The position numbers were made by a program, and so were the translations under genes. Positions 45,329 through 53,541 of a stretch of 64,000 bases of DNA are shown here, piece after piece (position 1 is the first letter of the stretch; the number at the start of each line of letters is the position of its first letter). Source of the DNA: Actinoplanes campanulatus (GTDB lineage: Bacteria; Actinomycetota; Actinomycetes; Mycobacteriales; Micromonosporaceae); NCBI RefSeq assembly GCF_014647795.1, contig NZ_BMPW01000012.1, positions 62,001 to 126,000 on the forward strand. Direction: 5' to 3'. Below the pieces are notes generated by a model. The model made no database searches, was not told where the DNA came from, and worked only from the letters and a program-made list of their open reading frames with translations.

Positions 45329-46594
45329 ATGTCGGGGCCGGTAGAGGTGGACGTCGTCATCATCGGCGGCGGGCTCGCCGGGCTGTCCGCCGCTCGCCGG
45401 CTCGATCGGGCCGGCGTCGAATGGCTGCTGATGGAGGCCTCCGACCGGCTGGGCGGCCGGGTCGCCACCGACGTCGTCGACGGCTGGCGGATGGACCGCG
45501 GATTCCAGGTGCTCAACACCGCCTATCCGCGGCTGCCCGCGCTCGCCGACGTGGACGCGCTGGACATGCGCTGGTTCACCTCCGGAGTGCTGGTGCGCCG
45601 CGGGCACAGCCTGCACCGGCTGGAGAACCCGCTGCGCGAACCGCTCGCCACCCCACAGACCCTGCTCTCCGGAATCGGCACCCTCACCGACCGGCTCAGG
45701 TTCGCCGCGCTCGTCACCCGCTGCGCCACCCTGCCGGCCGCCCGGCTCCTGGAGATGCCGGAGACCACCACACAGGCGATGCTGCGCGGCGCCGGCCTCT
45801 CCCACCGGATCATCGAGGAGGTGCTGCGGCCGTTCCTCTCCGGGGTGTTCGCCGACCGCTCCCTCGAGACGTCCAGCCACGTGGCCGCCATGGTGCTGCG
45901 CTCCTTCGCCCGCGGCCGGATCGGCGTCCCGGCCGCCGGGATGGCCGCGCTGCCCGCCGCGATCGCCGGACCGCTGCCCTTCCCGCAGTTGCTGATCGGC
46001 GCGCGGACCCTCTCCGTCGGCCCCGGCATGGTCGTCACCGAGGGTGGCGAGATCCGCTGCCGCGCCGTGATCGTCGCCACCGACCCGGTCAGCGCCGCCG
46101 CCCTGCTGCCCAGGCGGCTGCCCGTGCCGGACGTGCAGAGCCTCACCACGTTCTACTTCGGGGCCGGCCATGCCCCCATCGACGAGCCCATCCTCCTGCT
46201 CGACGGCGATCGGCGGGAGATCATCGCCAACACCGTCGTGATGAGCAACGCCGCACCCGAATACGCCCCCGGTGGCAAGAGTCTCATCGCGGCCACCGTC
46301 GTCGGCGTCTCGGCGCCCTCCAGCGCGTCCGAGGCCGTCATCCGGGTCGAACTGTCCCGAATGTACGGAACGCCGACCGACGACTGGGAACTGCTCAACG
46401 TGGTCACCGTGCCGCAGGCCCTGCCCGCGGCCCGCCCGCCCCAGGCCCGGCTACGCAAACCGGTCAACCTCGGCGACGGCCTCTTCGTGGCCGGCGACCA
46501 CCGCGACAGCCCCTCCATCCAGGGCGCGCTGGCCGGAGGCTGGCGCGCCGCCGGAGCAGTCCTGGCGTCATTCGGCGCCCGGGTCGGGGTGTAA
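45329..46594 (+). CDS. FAD-dependent amine-oxidase-fold oxidoreductase
   Basis: This 421-residue flavoprotein has the Rossmann dinucleotide motif VVIIGGGLAGLSAARRLDRAG and ASDRLGGRVATDVVDG, the pattern of amine oxidase/protoporphyrinogen oxidase/carotenoid desaturase enzymes. The C-terminal FAD motif is GLFVAGDHRDSPSIQGALAG. The substrate is unknown. ATG 45329 follows GAGGTG. The frame is open upstream to 45140, but that part reads like a chance lipoprotein signal and is not used. A small acidic protein follows 21 nt downstream. Confidence 0.88.
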   Translation: MSGPVEVDVVIIGGGLAGLSAARRLDRAGVEWLLMEASDRLGGRVATDVVDGWRMDRGFQVLNTAYPRLPALADVDALDMRWFTSGVLVRRGHSLHRLENPLREPLATPQTLLSGIGTLTDRLRFAALVTRCATLPAARLLEMPETTTQAMLRGAGLSHRIIEEVLRPFLSGVFADRSLETSSHVAAMVLRSFARGRIGVPAAGMAALPAAIAGPLPFPQLLIGARTLSVGPGMVVTEGGEIRCRAVIVATDPVSAAALLPRRLPVPDVQSLTTFYFGAGHAPIDEPILLLDGDRREIIANTVVMSNAAPEYAPGGKSLIAATVVGVSAPSSASEAVIRVELSRMYGTPTDDWELLNVVTVPQALPAARPPQARLRKPVNLGDGLFVAGDHRDSPSIQGALAGGWRAAGAVLASFGARVGV

Positions 46595-46615
46595 TGCCCG
46601 ATAAAGGGGGTTTCA

Positions 46616-46798
46616 ATGAGCGACATCAGTCCAGAGAATTACGCTGAGTTCATCACCCAGGACGGACCCGAAAGCCCCAGCCGCTGCGAGGAGGAGGTGC
46701 CGAGAATCGAGGATCTCCAGCCCCCGTTCATGATGTCCGATCCCCGGCTGCAGACCATCCTCCTGCCGAAAATCCCTGGTGCGGTGATAGATCGCTAG
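46616..46798 (+). CDS. Small acidic hypothetical protein (60 residues)
   Basis: ATG 46616 with the Shine-Dalgarno AGGGGG eight bases upstream encodes 60 residues: an acidic N-terminal half (SPENYAEFITQDGPESPSRC EEEV, joined) and a hydrophobic C-terminal half (PRLQTILLPKIPGAVIDR). One Cys, no family recognised. It is probably co-transcribed with the FAD oxidoreductase. The leader-like acidic start followed by a short different core would also suit a modified-peptide precursor, but no modification enzyme apart from the flavoprotein is adjacent. Confidence 0.55.
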   Translation: MSDISPENYAEFITQDGPESPSRCEEEVPRIEDLQPPFMMSDPRLQTILLPKIPGAVIDR

Positions 46799-46837
46799 GC
46801 TTGGGAGCGGGGCACGGGATAGGATCGCCGCCGGTAC

Positions 46838-46911
46838 GGGCCGGTAGCTCAGTGGGTTAGAGCAGGGGACTCATAATCCCTCGGTCGCGGGTTCGAGTCC
46901 CGCCCGGCCCA
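46838..46911 (+). tRNA. tRNA with anticodon CAT (Met or lysidine-modified Ile2)
   Basis: GGGCCGG (46838-46844) pairs with CCGGCCC (46904-46910). D arm AGCTCAGTGGGTTAGAGC, anticodon loop CTCATAA in a GGGGA/TCCCT stem, T arm GGGTTCGAGTCCC. Discriminator A. The body resembles bacterial tRNA-Ile2 as much as elongator tRNA-Met; distinguishing them needs comparison or knowledge of TilS modification. It marks the left edge of the accessory region. Confidence 0.93.
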
Positions 46912-46964
46912 CCCCTCCGATAAGCAGGACGTTCGTAGAGGACCAGGTGAACTGTGCGAACCAT

Positions 46965-47001
46965 GCGGAGGGCGGTCCCCGGTTACGGATCGGCCCTCCG
47001 C
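46965..47001. terminator. Hairpin between the CAT tRNA and the pRiA4b-like gene
   Basis: GCGGAGGGC (46965-46973) and GCCCTCCGC (46993-47001) are exact complements with a 19-nt loop, placed between convergent transcription units. Confidence 0.6.
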
Positions 47002-47016
47002 TCCTGTCCTACGCCG

Positions 47017-48744
47017 TCACCGGTCTTCGTCGCCGGTGCTGTTGAGGCTGGCGAGGTGCCGGTTGGTTTCGGTGAGGTCGAACGGCTCGGGTTCTTGCGG
47101 ATCGTCCTCGGACCAGTATTCGATGGGGGAGTCGCCGGAGAAGCCGGTGCACAGCGGGTACGTGATGCCGTGGTCGCGTTGCGTGGTCCGTTCCAGGGTG
47201 ATCTCGTGCCACCAGCTCGCGCCGAAGTCGTACTCGTAGCGGATCTTCGTGGCCGCCCCGGCGAACACGTCCCGTAGCCGTACGCCGGATTCGTCTTGTT
47301 CGTCTCCGCCCAGGTCGAAGAACGGGTCGCTGTAGCGTTTACCGCTGATCTCGAACTGGTGCAGGTGGTCGCCGTCCCAGCCGAACAGGATCTGGATAAC
47401 GGCATGCAGGTCGTCGAGCGTGATGGTGGAGGGCACCAGGATCCGCCGCCAGATCGGTGGCCGCCAGCGCATCAGTCCCACCTTGAGCTGGTAAACCTGG
47501 TCGATCGACGGGATGGCGCCCGAGTCCAGGAACTGCTGTACCGCGGCGGTGACGCGGGCGGCGTCCGGGTGATCGACGCCCGACGCCACGTTCATGCGGG
47601 CTTCCAGGCCTTCTCCGGGGAGGCGGTCGAACAGTACGGTCAGCGCCTCGTCCGGGCCGGATCCGTCCAGTGCGGTCGTGGCGAACTCGACCGCCAGCCA
47701 CCGGGCATCGGCGGGCGCGATGCGCGGCTCGTCGTCCGCAATGGCGGTCACCGACGCCCGGGCATGCGCGCCGAGGTTCGGTAGGTGCTCCACCGCCTGC
47801 CACGCGGCCAGTGCCTGGTCGCCCAGGCTGTCGGCCACGTCGCCGGCCCCGATCCGGGCCGCCGCCGACAGATCCGCGGCTGCAATCAGCAGTTCCCGGG
47901 CCGCGTCGGTCGGGCGCCGGTACTCGAGCCATCGCCGGGCCGCCGGCCACGGGTCCGTGCCGCGGTGTACATGGTTGGCCAGCACCTCGACCACTGCATC
48001 GGCCGGCATGTCGAGAGTGACGGTACGCGGACGGTCGGCCTGAGCCTGGGTCAGGGACCACCGGCCCAGCGCGGTCACCGCGACAGTCGCGCTGTCGTGG
48101 CCGGTCACCGCGCCGAGCCGCCGGAGCAGGTCCACCAGGCCGGCGAACGGATCGCGGGTCTCGTGATCCGCATACTGGGTGAGCGAACGGACGTACCCCC
48201 ATCCCAGCGGGTCCTCGTCATCCTCGCGCCGTTCGACGAGGGCGACCACCCGGTTCCAGAGGCTGTCCGGGTCCGTGCCGTCCGGCATGGTCACCGCCTC
48301 CAGGAACGCGAGCGCCAAGATGAGCACGCTTCCTTCGCGCCGGGTGTCGGACTCGGCCGTGCACACCGCGTGGAACCCGGCCCACCATGCGTCGAGGGTT
48401 TCGATGTCCGTCGATGGCGACCGCTGTTCCCAAGCCGGCCCGGCCGTGGCGACCGAGCCGCTGATCTTCAACAAGCCTGAGCCGAGGGCGAAACTCCATG
48501 GCCGGTGCAGGGCCGGTACGTCCGCTGCGGTGCGCACCCTGTCCGGCACCGGAACTCCCACCGCGGTCCCGGCGGCAGCGACGTCAGCACGACGTACCAC
48601 CCGGCCGGCCGTCACCGTCCGGCCTGGACGGCCCACCCATCTGGCCAGTGCGCTGGCCTGCTCGGCCATCAGGCAGCCGCTGGCCAGGCGTGCCGCGCCG
48701 GCGACATCGACAGGAGCATCTACCGGGAATGGCTGCGAATCCAT
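47017..48744 (-). CDS. Plasmid pRiA4b ORF-3-like family protein, long form
   Basis: In this 575-residue protein the C-terminal ~180 residues hold the pRiA4b ORF-3 domain: YQLKVGLMRWRPPIWRRILV, DDLHAVIQILFGWDGDHLHQ FEI (joined), KIRYEYDFGASWWHEITLER and YPLCTGFSGDSPIEYW. The first ~390 residues are a helical region of unknown role. The domain occurs on plasmids, in IS1096-associated proteins and on chromosomes; its biochemistry is unknown. The start is ATG 48744. Confidence 0.85.
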   Translation of the reverse strand: MDSQPFPVDAPVDVAGAARLASGCLMAEQASALARWVGRPGRTVTAGRVVRRADVAAAGTAVGVPVPDRVRTAADVPALHRPWSFALGSGLLKISGSVATAGPAWEQRSPSTDIETLDAWWAGFHAVCTAESDTRREGSVLILALAFLEAVTMPDGTDPDSLWNRVVALVERREDDEDPLGWGYVRSLTQYADHETRDPFAGLVDLLRRLGAVTGHDSATVAVTALGRWSLTQAQADRPRTVTLDMPADAVVEVLANHVHRGTDPWPAARRWLEYRRPTDAARELLIAAADLSAAARIGAGDVADSLGDQALAAWQAVEHLPNLGAHARASVTAIADDEPRIAPADARWLAVEFATTALDGSGPDEALTVLFDRLPGEGLEARMNVASGVDHPDAARVTAAVQQFLDSGAIPSIDQVYQLKVGLMRWRPPIWRRILVPSTITLDDLHAVIQILFGWDGDHLHQFEISGKRYSDPFFDLGGDEQDESGVRLRDVFAGAATKIRYEYDFGASWWHEITLERTTQRDHGITYPLCTGFSGDSPIEYWSEDDPQEPEPFDLTETNRHLASLNSTGDEDR

Positions 48745-48824
48745 CCGTGAACGCTATCCGCATCGCGGCACCCCACCGAATTCGGGGATCCGAACGATGG
48801 ACGTGAGCCGGAGTACCGATGAAG

Positions 48825-49331
48825 TCAGGGCACCGGTGGATCGGGATGCTCGGCGAAGAAGCGGTCTGCGGCGGCACTGCCGATCAGCGATTCGTCGAGT
48901 AGCCATTCGACGGCCCTGCGGGCGGCCCGGGTGTCACGGAAGTCGTACCAGGGCTGCAAGAGGTGTGGGTATTCCTCATTGAGCTCGATTTTGAACCGCC
49001 GGAACGCGCCGCGACCGGTGATCGCGCGGACAAGACGACGAGATGCTCGATCGTCGCTGACGAGGTCGATGAAATCCGCCATGTCCTGGTACCAGACGTA
49101 CGACGGCAGGGGCCTGATCACGGGAAGATCCAAATCGTCGAGGTCGACGGGGTTCGTGCCGTCGATCCCACCTTCCCGGGTCCACAGGACGATCTTTCCG
49201 GTGCCCGGGTCGATCAGATGCCGATGCTCCTCGTAGAGGTTCTGGTCCGACAATGCGAACGCGATCTCGTCGAGGTCGAATCGCTCGATCTCCAGTATTA
49301 CTCCTCCGTTCCGTGCCCCTACGCCGGTCAC
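48825..49331 (-). CDS. UPF0158 family protein
   Basis: This 168-residue protein fits UPF0158: ERFDLDEIAFALSDQNLYEE, GKIVLWTREGGIDG, a long acidic linker, MADFIDLVSDDRASRRLVRA IT (joined) and GAFRRFKIELNEEYPHLLQP. Function is unknown. GTG 49331 overlaps the stop of the upstream pRiA4b-like gene (GTGA), so the pair is coupled. Confidence 0.82.
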   Translation of the reverse strand: MTGVGARNGGVILEIERFDLDEIAFALSDQNLYEEHRHLIDPGTGKIVLWTREGGIDGTNPVDLDDLDLPVIRPLPSYVWYQDMADFIDLVSDDRASRRLVRAITGRGAFRRFKIELNEEYPHLLQPWYDFRDTRAARRAVEWLLDESLIGSAAADRFFAEHPDPPVP

Positions 49332-50617
49332 CCGCCCGGCCTTCCAGCGATCATCACGGTGGCGATACGGCGGTTGGCGTCGGCGGGGCCGAAACGTATG
49401 GGATCGAAGTCGGCGTCCTGCTCCAGGTCCAGCCATCGTCGTAGCTCGTGGTGATCAGGATGGTGGGGGTCGGCGAGCGCGTCGAGCAGTTCCTGATAGC
49501 CGGTGGTGCCGCCGCAGTCTTCCGGCGGGCAGGCGCGAGCGCCGTCGGTGCAGGCCGGGTATCGCCCGGTCGGCTCGGCGGGTACCAGCTTCTCCAGCAG
49601 TACCTCGTGCGTCCATCTGTCGCCGAAGTCGTACTCGTACCCGAACGTGTCTCCCTCGCGGGCAGCCAGGTCGCGGAACGTGGCCTTGCGTTCGTCGTGC
49701 ATCGGAAAATCGAGGTCGGGCGTGCCGTAGTGGCCGGTGGGGTGGATGAACATGTGCAGGTGTGAGTTGGTCCAGCCCATCGCAGCCTGGATGATCCGGT
49801 CGAGCCGGTCCAAGCGCAATGTCGTGGGCACGAGCAGACGTCGCCACACCGGCGGGTCGGTGTCCATCAGAGTGACCTTGATCTGAGCGATCTGATCACC
49901 AGGCTGCACGGCAGCGAACCTCGTGCGCAGGACGTGCTCAGCGGCCGGGGACAGGCGCAGTGTTTCGCCGTCCTCGGTCAGCACGCCGAACGTGACCAAC
50001 TCGCTGGCAGCGCGGCGCAGGTCACGGTCGGTGGCCTTACGGATGTGCTCCAGTTGCTCCGTGCTGGCTTCGTCCAAGTAGTAGCGGGCGGAAAGGGCGT
50101 ACCAGACTTGTTCCCGCGCCTCTCCGAGGCGCACGGTGCCACCGCCTTCCGCGATGCCAGCGAACAGCACGGCGATTCCGGCGCTGAAGTCTTCGCCGAG
50201 CAACGAGGCGAACCAGCCGGATGGGCAGAGTGCCGGGCCGAGTCGGTCGAATGCGGTGAGCATGGCGGTCCACAGATCCACTGGCTGGTCCAGCAGGCGC
50301 TGGTTCTTCTTCACCGGCACCAACCGGCCGTGTACGACTCGGAGAAGCCCGGCGGCCTTGGCCCACGCCACCACGAACGCCAGCCGGGGAAGGTCGGCGC
50401 TACTGCGGGTGCGGAACATCCGGGTTCCGATCACCGGGTCGATCTCGTCTCCGGTTTCCAGAAGACCGACCAGGTGCCGTGCATCGGCCATGGTCAACTG
50501 GCCGGTCTGGGTCAGTTTGCGGCCGGGGCCGATCCAGCGAGTCAGGTCGACCACCTGCCGCAAGGCGGGTGCTGATGCTGCTGCGGCGGTTAGGTCTTCT
50601 TCCACCATTTCGTGCAC
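49328..50617 (-). CDS. Plasmid pRiA4b ORF-3-like family protein, short form
   Basis: This 429-residue protein has a helical/winged-helix N-terminal region of ~230 residues, then the pRiA4b ORF-3 domain (IAQIKVTLMDTDPPVWRRLL, RLDRIIQAAMGWTNSHLHMF, TFGYEYDFGDRWTHEVLLEK). A Cys-rich segment (CTDGARACPPEDCGGTTGYQ) follows, possibly metal-binding. It is paralogous in its domain to the 575-residue protein one gene away but has a different N-terminal region. Confidence 0.85.
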   Translation of the reverse strand: MHEMVEEDLTAAAASAPALRQVVDLTRWIGPGRKLTQTGQLTMADARHLVGLLETGDEIDPVIGTRMFRTRSSADLPRLAFVVAWAKAAGLLRVVHGRLVPVKKNQRLLDQPVDLWTAMLTAFDRLGPALCPSGWFASLLGEDFSAGIAVLFAGIAEGGGTVRLGEAREQVWYALSARYYLDEASTEQLEHIRKATDRDLRRAASELVTFGVLTEDGETLRLSPAAEHVLRTRFAAVQPGDQIAQIKVTLMDTDPPVWRRLLVPTTLRLDRLDRIIQAAMGWTNSHLHMFIHPTGHYGTPDLDFPMHDERKATFRDLAAREGDTFGYEYDFGDRWTHEVLLEKLVPAEPTGRYPACTDGARACPPEDCGGTTGYQELLDALADPHHPDHHELRRWLDLEQDADFDPIRFGPADANRRIATVMIAGRPGG

Positions 50618-50620
50618 CGA

Positions 50621-51046
50621 TCAGTTGGCCGGCTGCCATGGGTCAAGAAGGCTGATGCCGGTATCGACGAAGTCTCTGGTGTTCCGGGTGGCCAAAGATG
50701 CCGCTTGCGCGCGGCAGATCGCGGCGATCTGAGCATCGAACCCGCTGATCGGGGTGCCCTGTTGCTCCCGGCTCGCGACGATGTCGGCGTAGGCACTGGC
50801 GGAAGCGAGGTCGAAGGGCAGAACCTGGCGAGGAAAGGCCGCGAAGATCTCGTCGGCCGCCTGATGCAGCGATTGCCGCCGACGGCCCTCCGGCAAGCGC
50901 GCGATGCCGTATCGGATTTCGGCGATGGTGACCGCGGTCGTGTACAAGCCGTCACCGGAACTGCGTTGCATCCAGGCGAGCACCTGAGGAGCGGGTTCGG
51001 GACGCATGAGTTCGGAGACCACGTTGGTGTCCAGGACGATCATCAC
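50621..51046 (-). CDS. PIN-domain toxin (FitB/VapC-like)
   Basis: This 141-residue PIN nuclease has the acidic residues D in MIVLDTNVVSELMRP, E in TIAEIRYGIARLPEG, D in GFDAQIAAICRAQ and the final D in TRNTRDF. It matches the FitB subgroup (TNVVSELMRP...). Its start overlaps the antitoxin stop (TGATG). Confidence 0.9.
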   Translation of the reverse strand: MMIVLDTNVVSELMRPEPAPQVLAWMQRSSGDGLYTTAVTIAEIRYGIARLPEGRRRQSLHQAADEIFAAFPRQVLPFDLASASAYADIVASREQQGTPISGFDAQIAAICRAQAASLATRNTRDFVDTGISLLDPWQPAN

Positions 51047-51288
51047 TCTGGCAGGCTCGCAGCCCGAGGCATGGTGTTACGTGCCGGCAGGTCGAAGTCA
51101 ACGCCACCGAGTTGGGCGAACCGTTCCGCGAGAGCACTGAACAGATCGGTTCGTGGAGCGTCATCGGTGACGGCGGTGGTCAGGATGGCGCGGATCTCGG
51201 CCTCCATGGAGCGGCCGTTGCGGGCGGCGCGAAGGCGTAGCTTCTCCTTCACCGCATCGTCGAGATCTCTGATGCTGAGAGCCGCCAT
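51043..51288 (-). CDS. FitA-like ribbon-helix-helix antitoxin
   Basis: This 81-residue protein opens with MAALSIRDLDDAVKEKLRLR and AARNGRSMEAEIRAILTTAV, an Arc-type ribbon-helix-helix that binds the operon promoter. The C-terminal tail (DFDLPARNTMPRAASLPE) would block the toxin. ATG 51288 follows GGAGG. Overlaps the PIN toxin. Confidence 0.9.
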   Translation of the reverse strand: MAALSIRDLDDAVKEKLRLRAARNGRSMEAEIRAILTTAVTDDAPRTDLFSALAERFAQLGGVDFDLPARNTMPRAASLPE

Positions 51289-51687
51289 GGATCCTCCCTT
51301 GAAAGCAGAGTTTGATAGCAATGCTAGCGCGCCAGCCGGGCATGTCGCGCCCGCCGCGAGTGATGTATTAGGCGTATCAACCCACTCATGTTCCGGCCTG
51401 AGTACGGTGTGAGCTGGTCAAACGTCCCGATAGTGGGTTGCCGGTGACGGTGGTGGTGTGGTTCGCATGGTGCAACGTCCGGCCCACGTTGATCTTGCAT
51501 GCGAACCGCAGCCCGATGGCTGGGCTGTGGTTCGCTATGGCTTGGCCCTGTACAGCCGCTGATGGACGAGCCGGCGGCGATCGTGTGGGGTTGGGACTGA
51601 GGGCGTTCATGCTGGCGTCTAACGACGGTGCCTCGTGATGCCCGGAAACTCCGTGCTATGAGAGCGCGTCACCTGACGATCAACGTC
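51289..51687. other. Intergenic region holding repeat copy A
   Basis: About 400 bp without a gene between divergent FitAB-like and convergent membrane-protein genes. It contains repeat copy A (51409-51535); the rest (51536-51687) shows no convincing gene. Confidence 0.7.
51409..51535 (+). repeat. Structured interspersed repeat, copy A
   Basis: Shares long identity with 53061-53176 and 58230-58308. As RNA it offers two exclusive hairpins: stem I pairs GGTTCGCATG (51460-51469) with CATGCGAACC (51498-51507), enclosing a nested CAACGT/ACGTTG stem (51473-51478/51486-51491). Stem II pairs GCGAACCGCAGCCC (51501-51514) with GGGCTGTGGTTCGC (51522-51535), 14 bp with one G-U. The two share the segment at 51501-51507. 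Confidence 0.8.
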
Positions 51688-52425
51688 TTAGTTGTCGGAT
51701 CTGAACGCCCGATATGCACGGCTCAGACGCGTAGTAAGACGCCGAGCCGGCGGTCGGCTGGTCGGTTGATTCAGCGATGGCCGGAGCACGACTTCCGCAG
51801 CGCGGCGCAGGTGGGCATGACGCAGCCTGCGTCGATGCCGTGGACTGAGAGCTCCGAGTAGATGCCAGTCGCTGTCCGGGTGGAAGCCCGCCCATTCGAC
51901 GGTCTGAGCGACGCGCTCGGTCAGACCGGTCGTGATCGCGAAAACGAGCTGGATGGTGGCCACCACCAGGCCGCCCGACACTCCAGCGATGAATCCGAAC
52001 GCCCGGTCGGACGTCAGCGACGTTGCACCATCGAGAAACTGGAAAGCCAACACCAGCGCGGCGGCTGCGAACACGCAGCTTATCGCAGCGGTGGAGGCGG
52101 TGACGTATCGCCGCTGGGTTGCTGCAAGCCGCTCCCGGTCGAACGCTGCAATGGCGAGCTTCAGATAGCGGCAGTCACACGATCGCCCGTTGCCGATCTC
52201 GGAGTTGAGATGGGGAAGCCTGGCTCTTATCACCGCATGAAGACGTTCACGAGTGAGGACGGCGGCCGATGAGTCCGGGAACGGGAATCCATATCGCTCG
52301 CCGTATCTATCCTGGTACCACACGAGGCCAGACCACTCGGCCAGCGTCTTGCGCGCTCTTCCGGGCCGGTGGAGGACGTCTTCGAAGCGTTGTAGTTCAA
52401 CGTCCGAGAGCGCATCGAAGGTCAT
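51688..52425 (-). CDS. Hypothetical two-helix membrane protein
   Basis: This 245-residue protein has a soluble N-terminal half (MTFDALSDVELQRFEDVLHR) with a CDCRY motif, two adjacent hydrophobic helices (ISCVFAAAALVLAFQFL, about residues 122-140, and FIAGVSGGLVVATIQLVFAI, 155-176), then a basic C-terminal part. I do not recognise the family. It lies between toxin-antitoxin modules. ATG 52425 is chosen over upstream in-frame sequence that looks non-coding. Confidence 0.55.
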   Translation of the reverse strand: MTFDALSDVELQRFEDVLHRPGRARKTLAEWSGLVWYQDRYGERYGFPFPDSSAAVLTRERLHAVIRARLPHLNSEIGNGRSCDCRYLKLAIAAFDRERLAATQRRYVTASTAAISCVFAAAALVLAFQFLDGATSLTSDRAFGFIAGVSGGLVVATIQLVFAITTGLTERVAQTVEWAGFHPDSDWHLLGALSPRHRRRLRHAHLRRAAEVVLRPSLNQPTSRPPARRLTTRLSRAYRAFRSDN

Positions 52426-52565
52426 TACCGTGAGAGTAAGGGTCGGGTTCCAATGGGAGCCGCGTCGGCTGGATATGCGGGAGCGGTTGACCTCTTGATC
52501 GTCTTGCTGGCTCGGCCTCCGAGCGCCGCGAGTGCGCTGCATCCGTCCTGGGGGAGAGGGCGAGA

Positions 52566-52784
52566 TCAGGGGGCGAGTTGGTCGATCGTCATGCCGACGT
52601 CGTTCAGAATGCCACGCAGGGTTCCTTTGGCGATGTCGTGGTTGCCGTGCACTGGCACGGTGGTTCCACGTCCGTCCGGGTGTCGCATGATGTGGTGGCT
52701 GCCGGCCACTCTTGCGACTTTGAAGCCATGCCGCTCCAATGCGCGGACGATGCGGGTGCCGGAAACGGATGGAAGCGGAGGCAT
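52566..52784 (-). CDS. hicA: HicA-type mRNA interferase toxin
   Basis: This 72-residue protein has a double-stranded-RNA-binding-like fold: SGTRIVRALERHGFKVARVAGSHHIMRHP with the catalytic His, and GTTVPVHGNHDIAKGTLRGI. HicA cleaves mRNA. Its start overlaps the hicB stop. Confidence 0.92.
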   Translation of the reverse strand: MPPLPSVSGTRIVRALERHGFKVARVAGSHHIMRHPDGRGTTVPVHGNHDIAKGTLRGILNDVGMTIDQLAP

Positions 52785-52996
52785 CAGGCCGCGACGGTGA
52801 TGGAGAGCTCACGAGGTACGCCGAACTCCTCAATGAGGCCGATCAGCGCCTCGCGGAGATCCTCGAGTGCGGCTTCCTCGGTGTCGCCTTCTCCGTGCGC
52901 TCCCAAGCCAGGGCGCAGTTGGGCGTGGGCGCACCACACGCCGTCCTCGTCGCGCTCCACGACGACCGGCACCGTTATCGTGCGAGATTCGGCCAT
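52784..52996 (-). CDS. hicB: HicB-type antitoxin
   Basis: This 70-residue protein has the HicB partial-RNase-H fold: ITVPVVVERDEDGVWCAHAQ LRPGLGAHGEGDTEEAALED (joined). It lacks an obvious C-terminal DNA-binding part, so it is a short form. It precedes and overlaps hicA. Confidence 0.88.
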   Translation of the reverse strand: MAESRTITVPVVVERDEDGVWCAHAQLRPGLGAHGEGDTEEAALEDLREALIGLIEEFGVPRELSITVAA

Positions 52997-53060
52997 GTGG
53001 CCACCCTAGCGCGCTTCGGCGATCAGTGGTCAGCGCGCTCCGGCCGCGTTCTTCTGCCCC

Positions 53061-53176
53061 GTGAGCTGGTCAAACGTAATGGCAACGGGTCGACGGCGAC
53101 GACGATCAGGTGGTTCGCGTGGTGCAACGTCCGGCCCGCGTTGATCTTGTATGCGAATCACTGTTCGGTGGTTCGT
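53061..53176 (+). repeat. Structured interspersed repeat, copy B
   Basis: Second full copy. Stem I pairs GGTTCGCGTG (53112-53121) with TATGCGAATC (53150-53159); every change from copy A is compatible through G-U pairs. The nested stem is CAACGT/GCGTTG (53125-53130/53138-53143). Stem II pairs GCGAATCAC (53153-53161) with GTGGTTCGT (53168-53176). It ends 50 nt before the start of the next gene. Confidence 0.8.
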
Positions 53177-53226
53177 TGTCGTCGGCTGCTGGTGAAGCGC
53201 CGGAGGCGGTTCACTATCCTGCGCGG

Positions 53227-53541
53227 GTGTCTTCGCTCAGTGATACCGAGCTCGATGCCTTGGTCGCCGAGGTGGTTGTGGACTGCTACGACGAGCGTGA
53301 GCAGCTCAGTGGCCTCTTCGTCGCGATCGAGGAAAATCTGGCGGTGCCGTTCGAGACCGAGGTTCTCGGTGTGCCGGTGGTGGTCCGGAAGGTGGATCTG
53401 CGCTCGTCGGGGATCGTGGTGATCTGCCATCGTGGCAGGCTCCGGCAGGCGATCGGGATTCTGGACCTTCCGTTGCCGGATCCCGCGCCTGACGGTGCGC
53501 AGTGGATCGAGGCGTACCGGTGGTGGGCTGCCGGCTCATGA
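53227..53541 (+). CDS. Conserved hypothetical protein (first of an unknown pair)
   Basis: In this 104-residue acidic protein recognisable stretches are DTELDALVAEVVVDCYDERE, ETEVLGVPVVVRKVDL and GRLRQAIGILDLPLPDP. I recall relatives being labelled calcium-binding, but no EF-hand is visible. GTG 53227 is chosen; the frame is open upstream through the repeat. It overlaps the next gene (ATGA), so they are coupled. Confidence 0.65.
   Translation: MSSLSDTELDALVAEVVVDCYDEREQLSGLFVAIEENLAVPFETEVLGVPVVVRKVDLRSSGIVVICHRGRLRQAIGILDLPLPDPAPDGAQWIEAYRWWAAGS

Noticed and set aside
46880-46913. Attachment-site duplication of the CAT tRNA 3' end
   Set aside because: I looked for a second copy of its T-arm and acceptor sequence downstream and saw none in this window.
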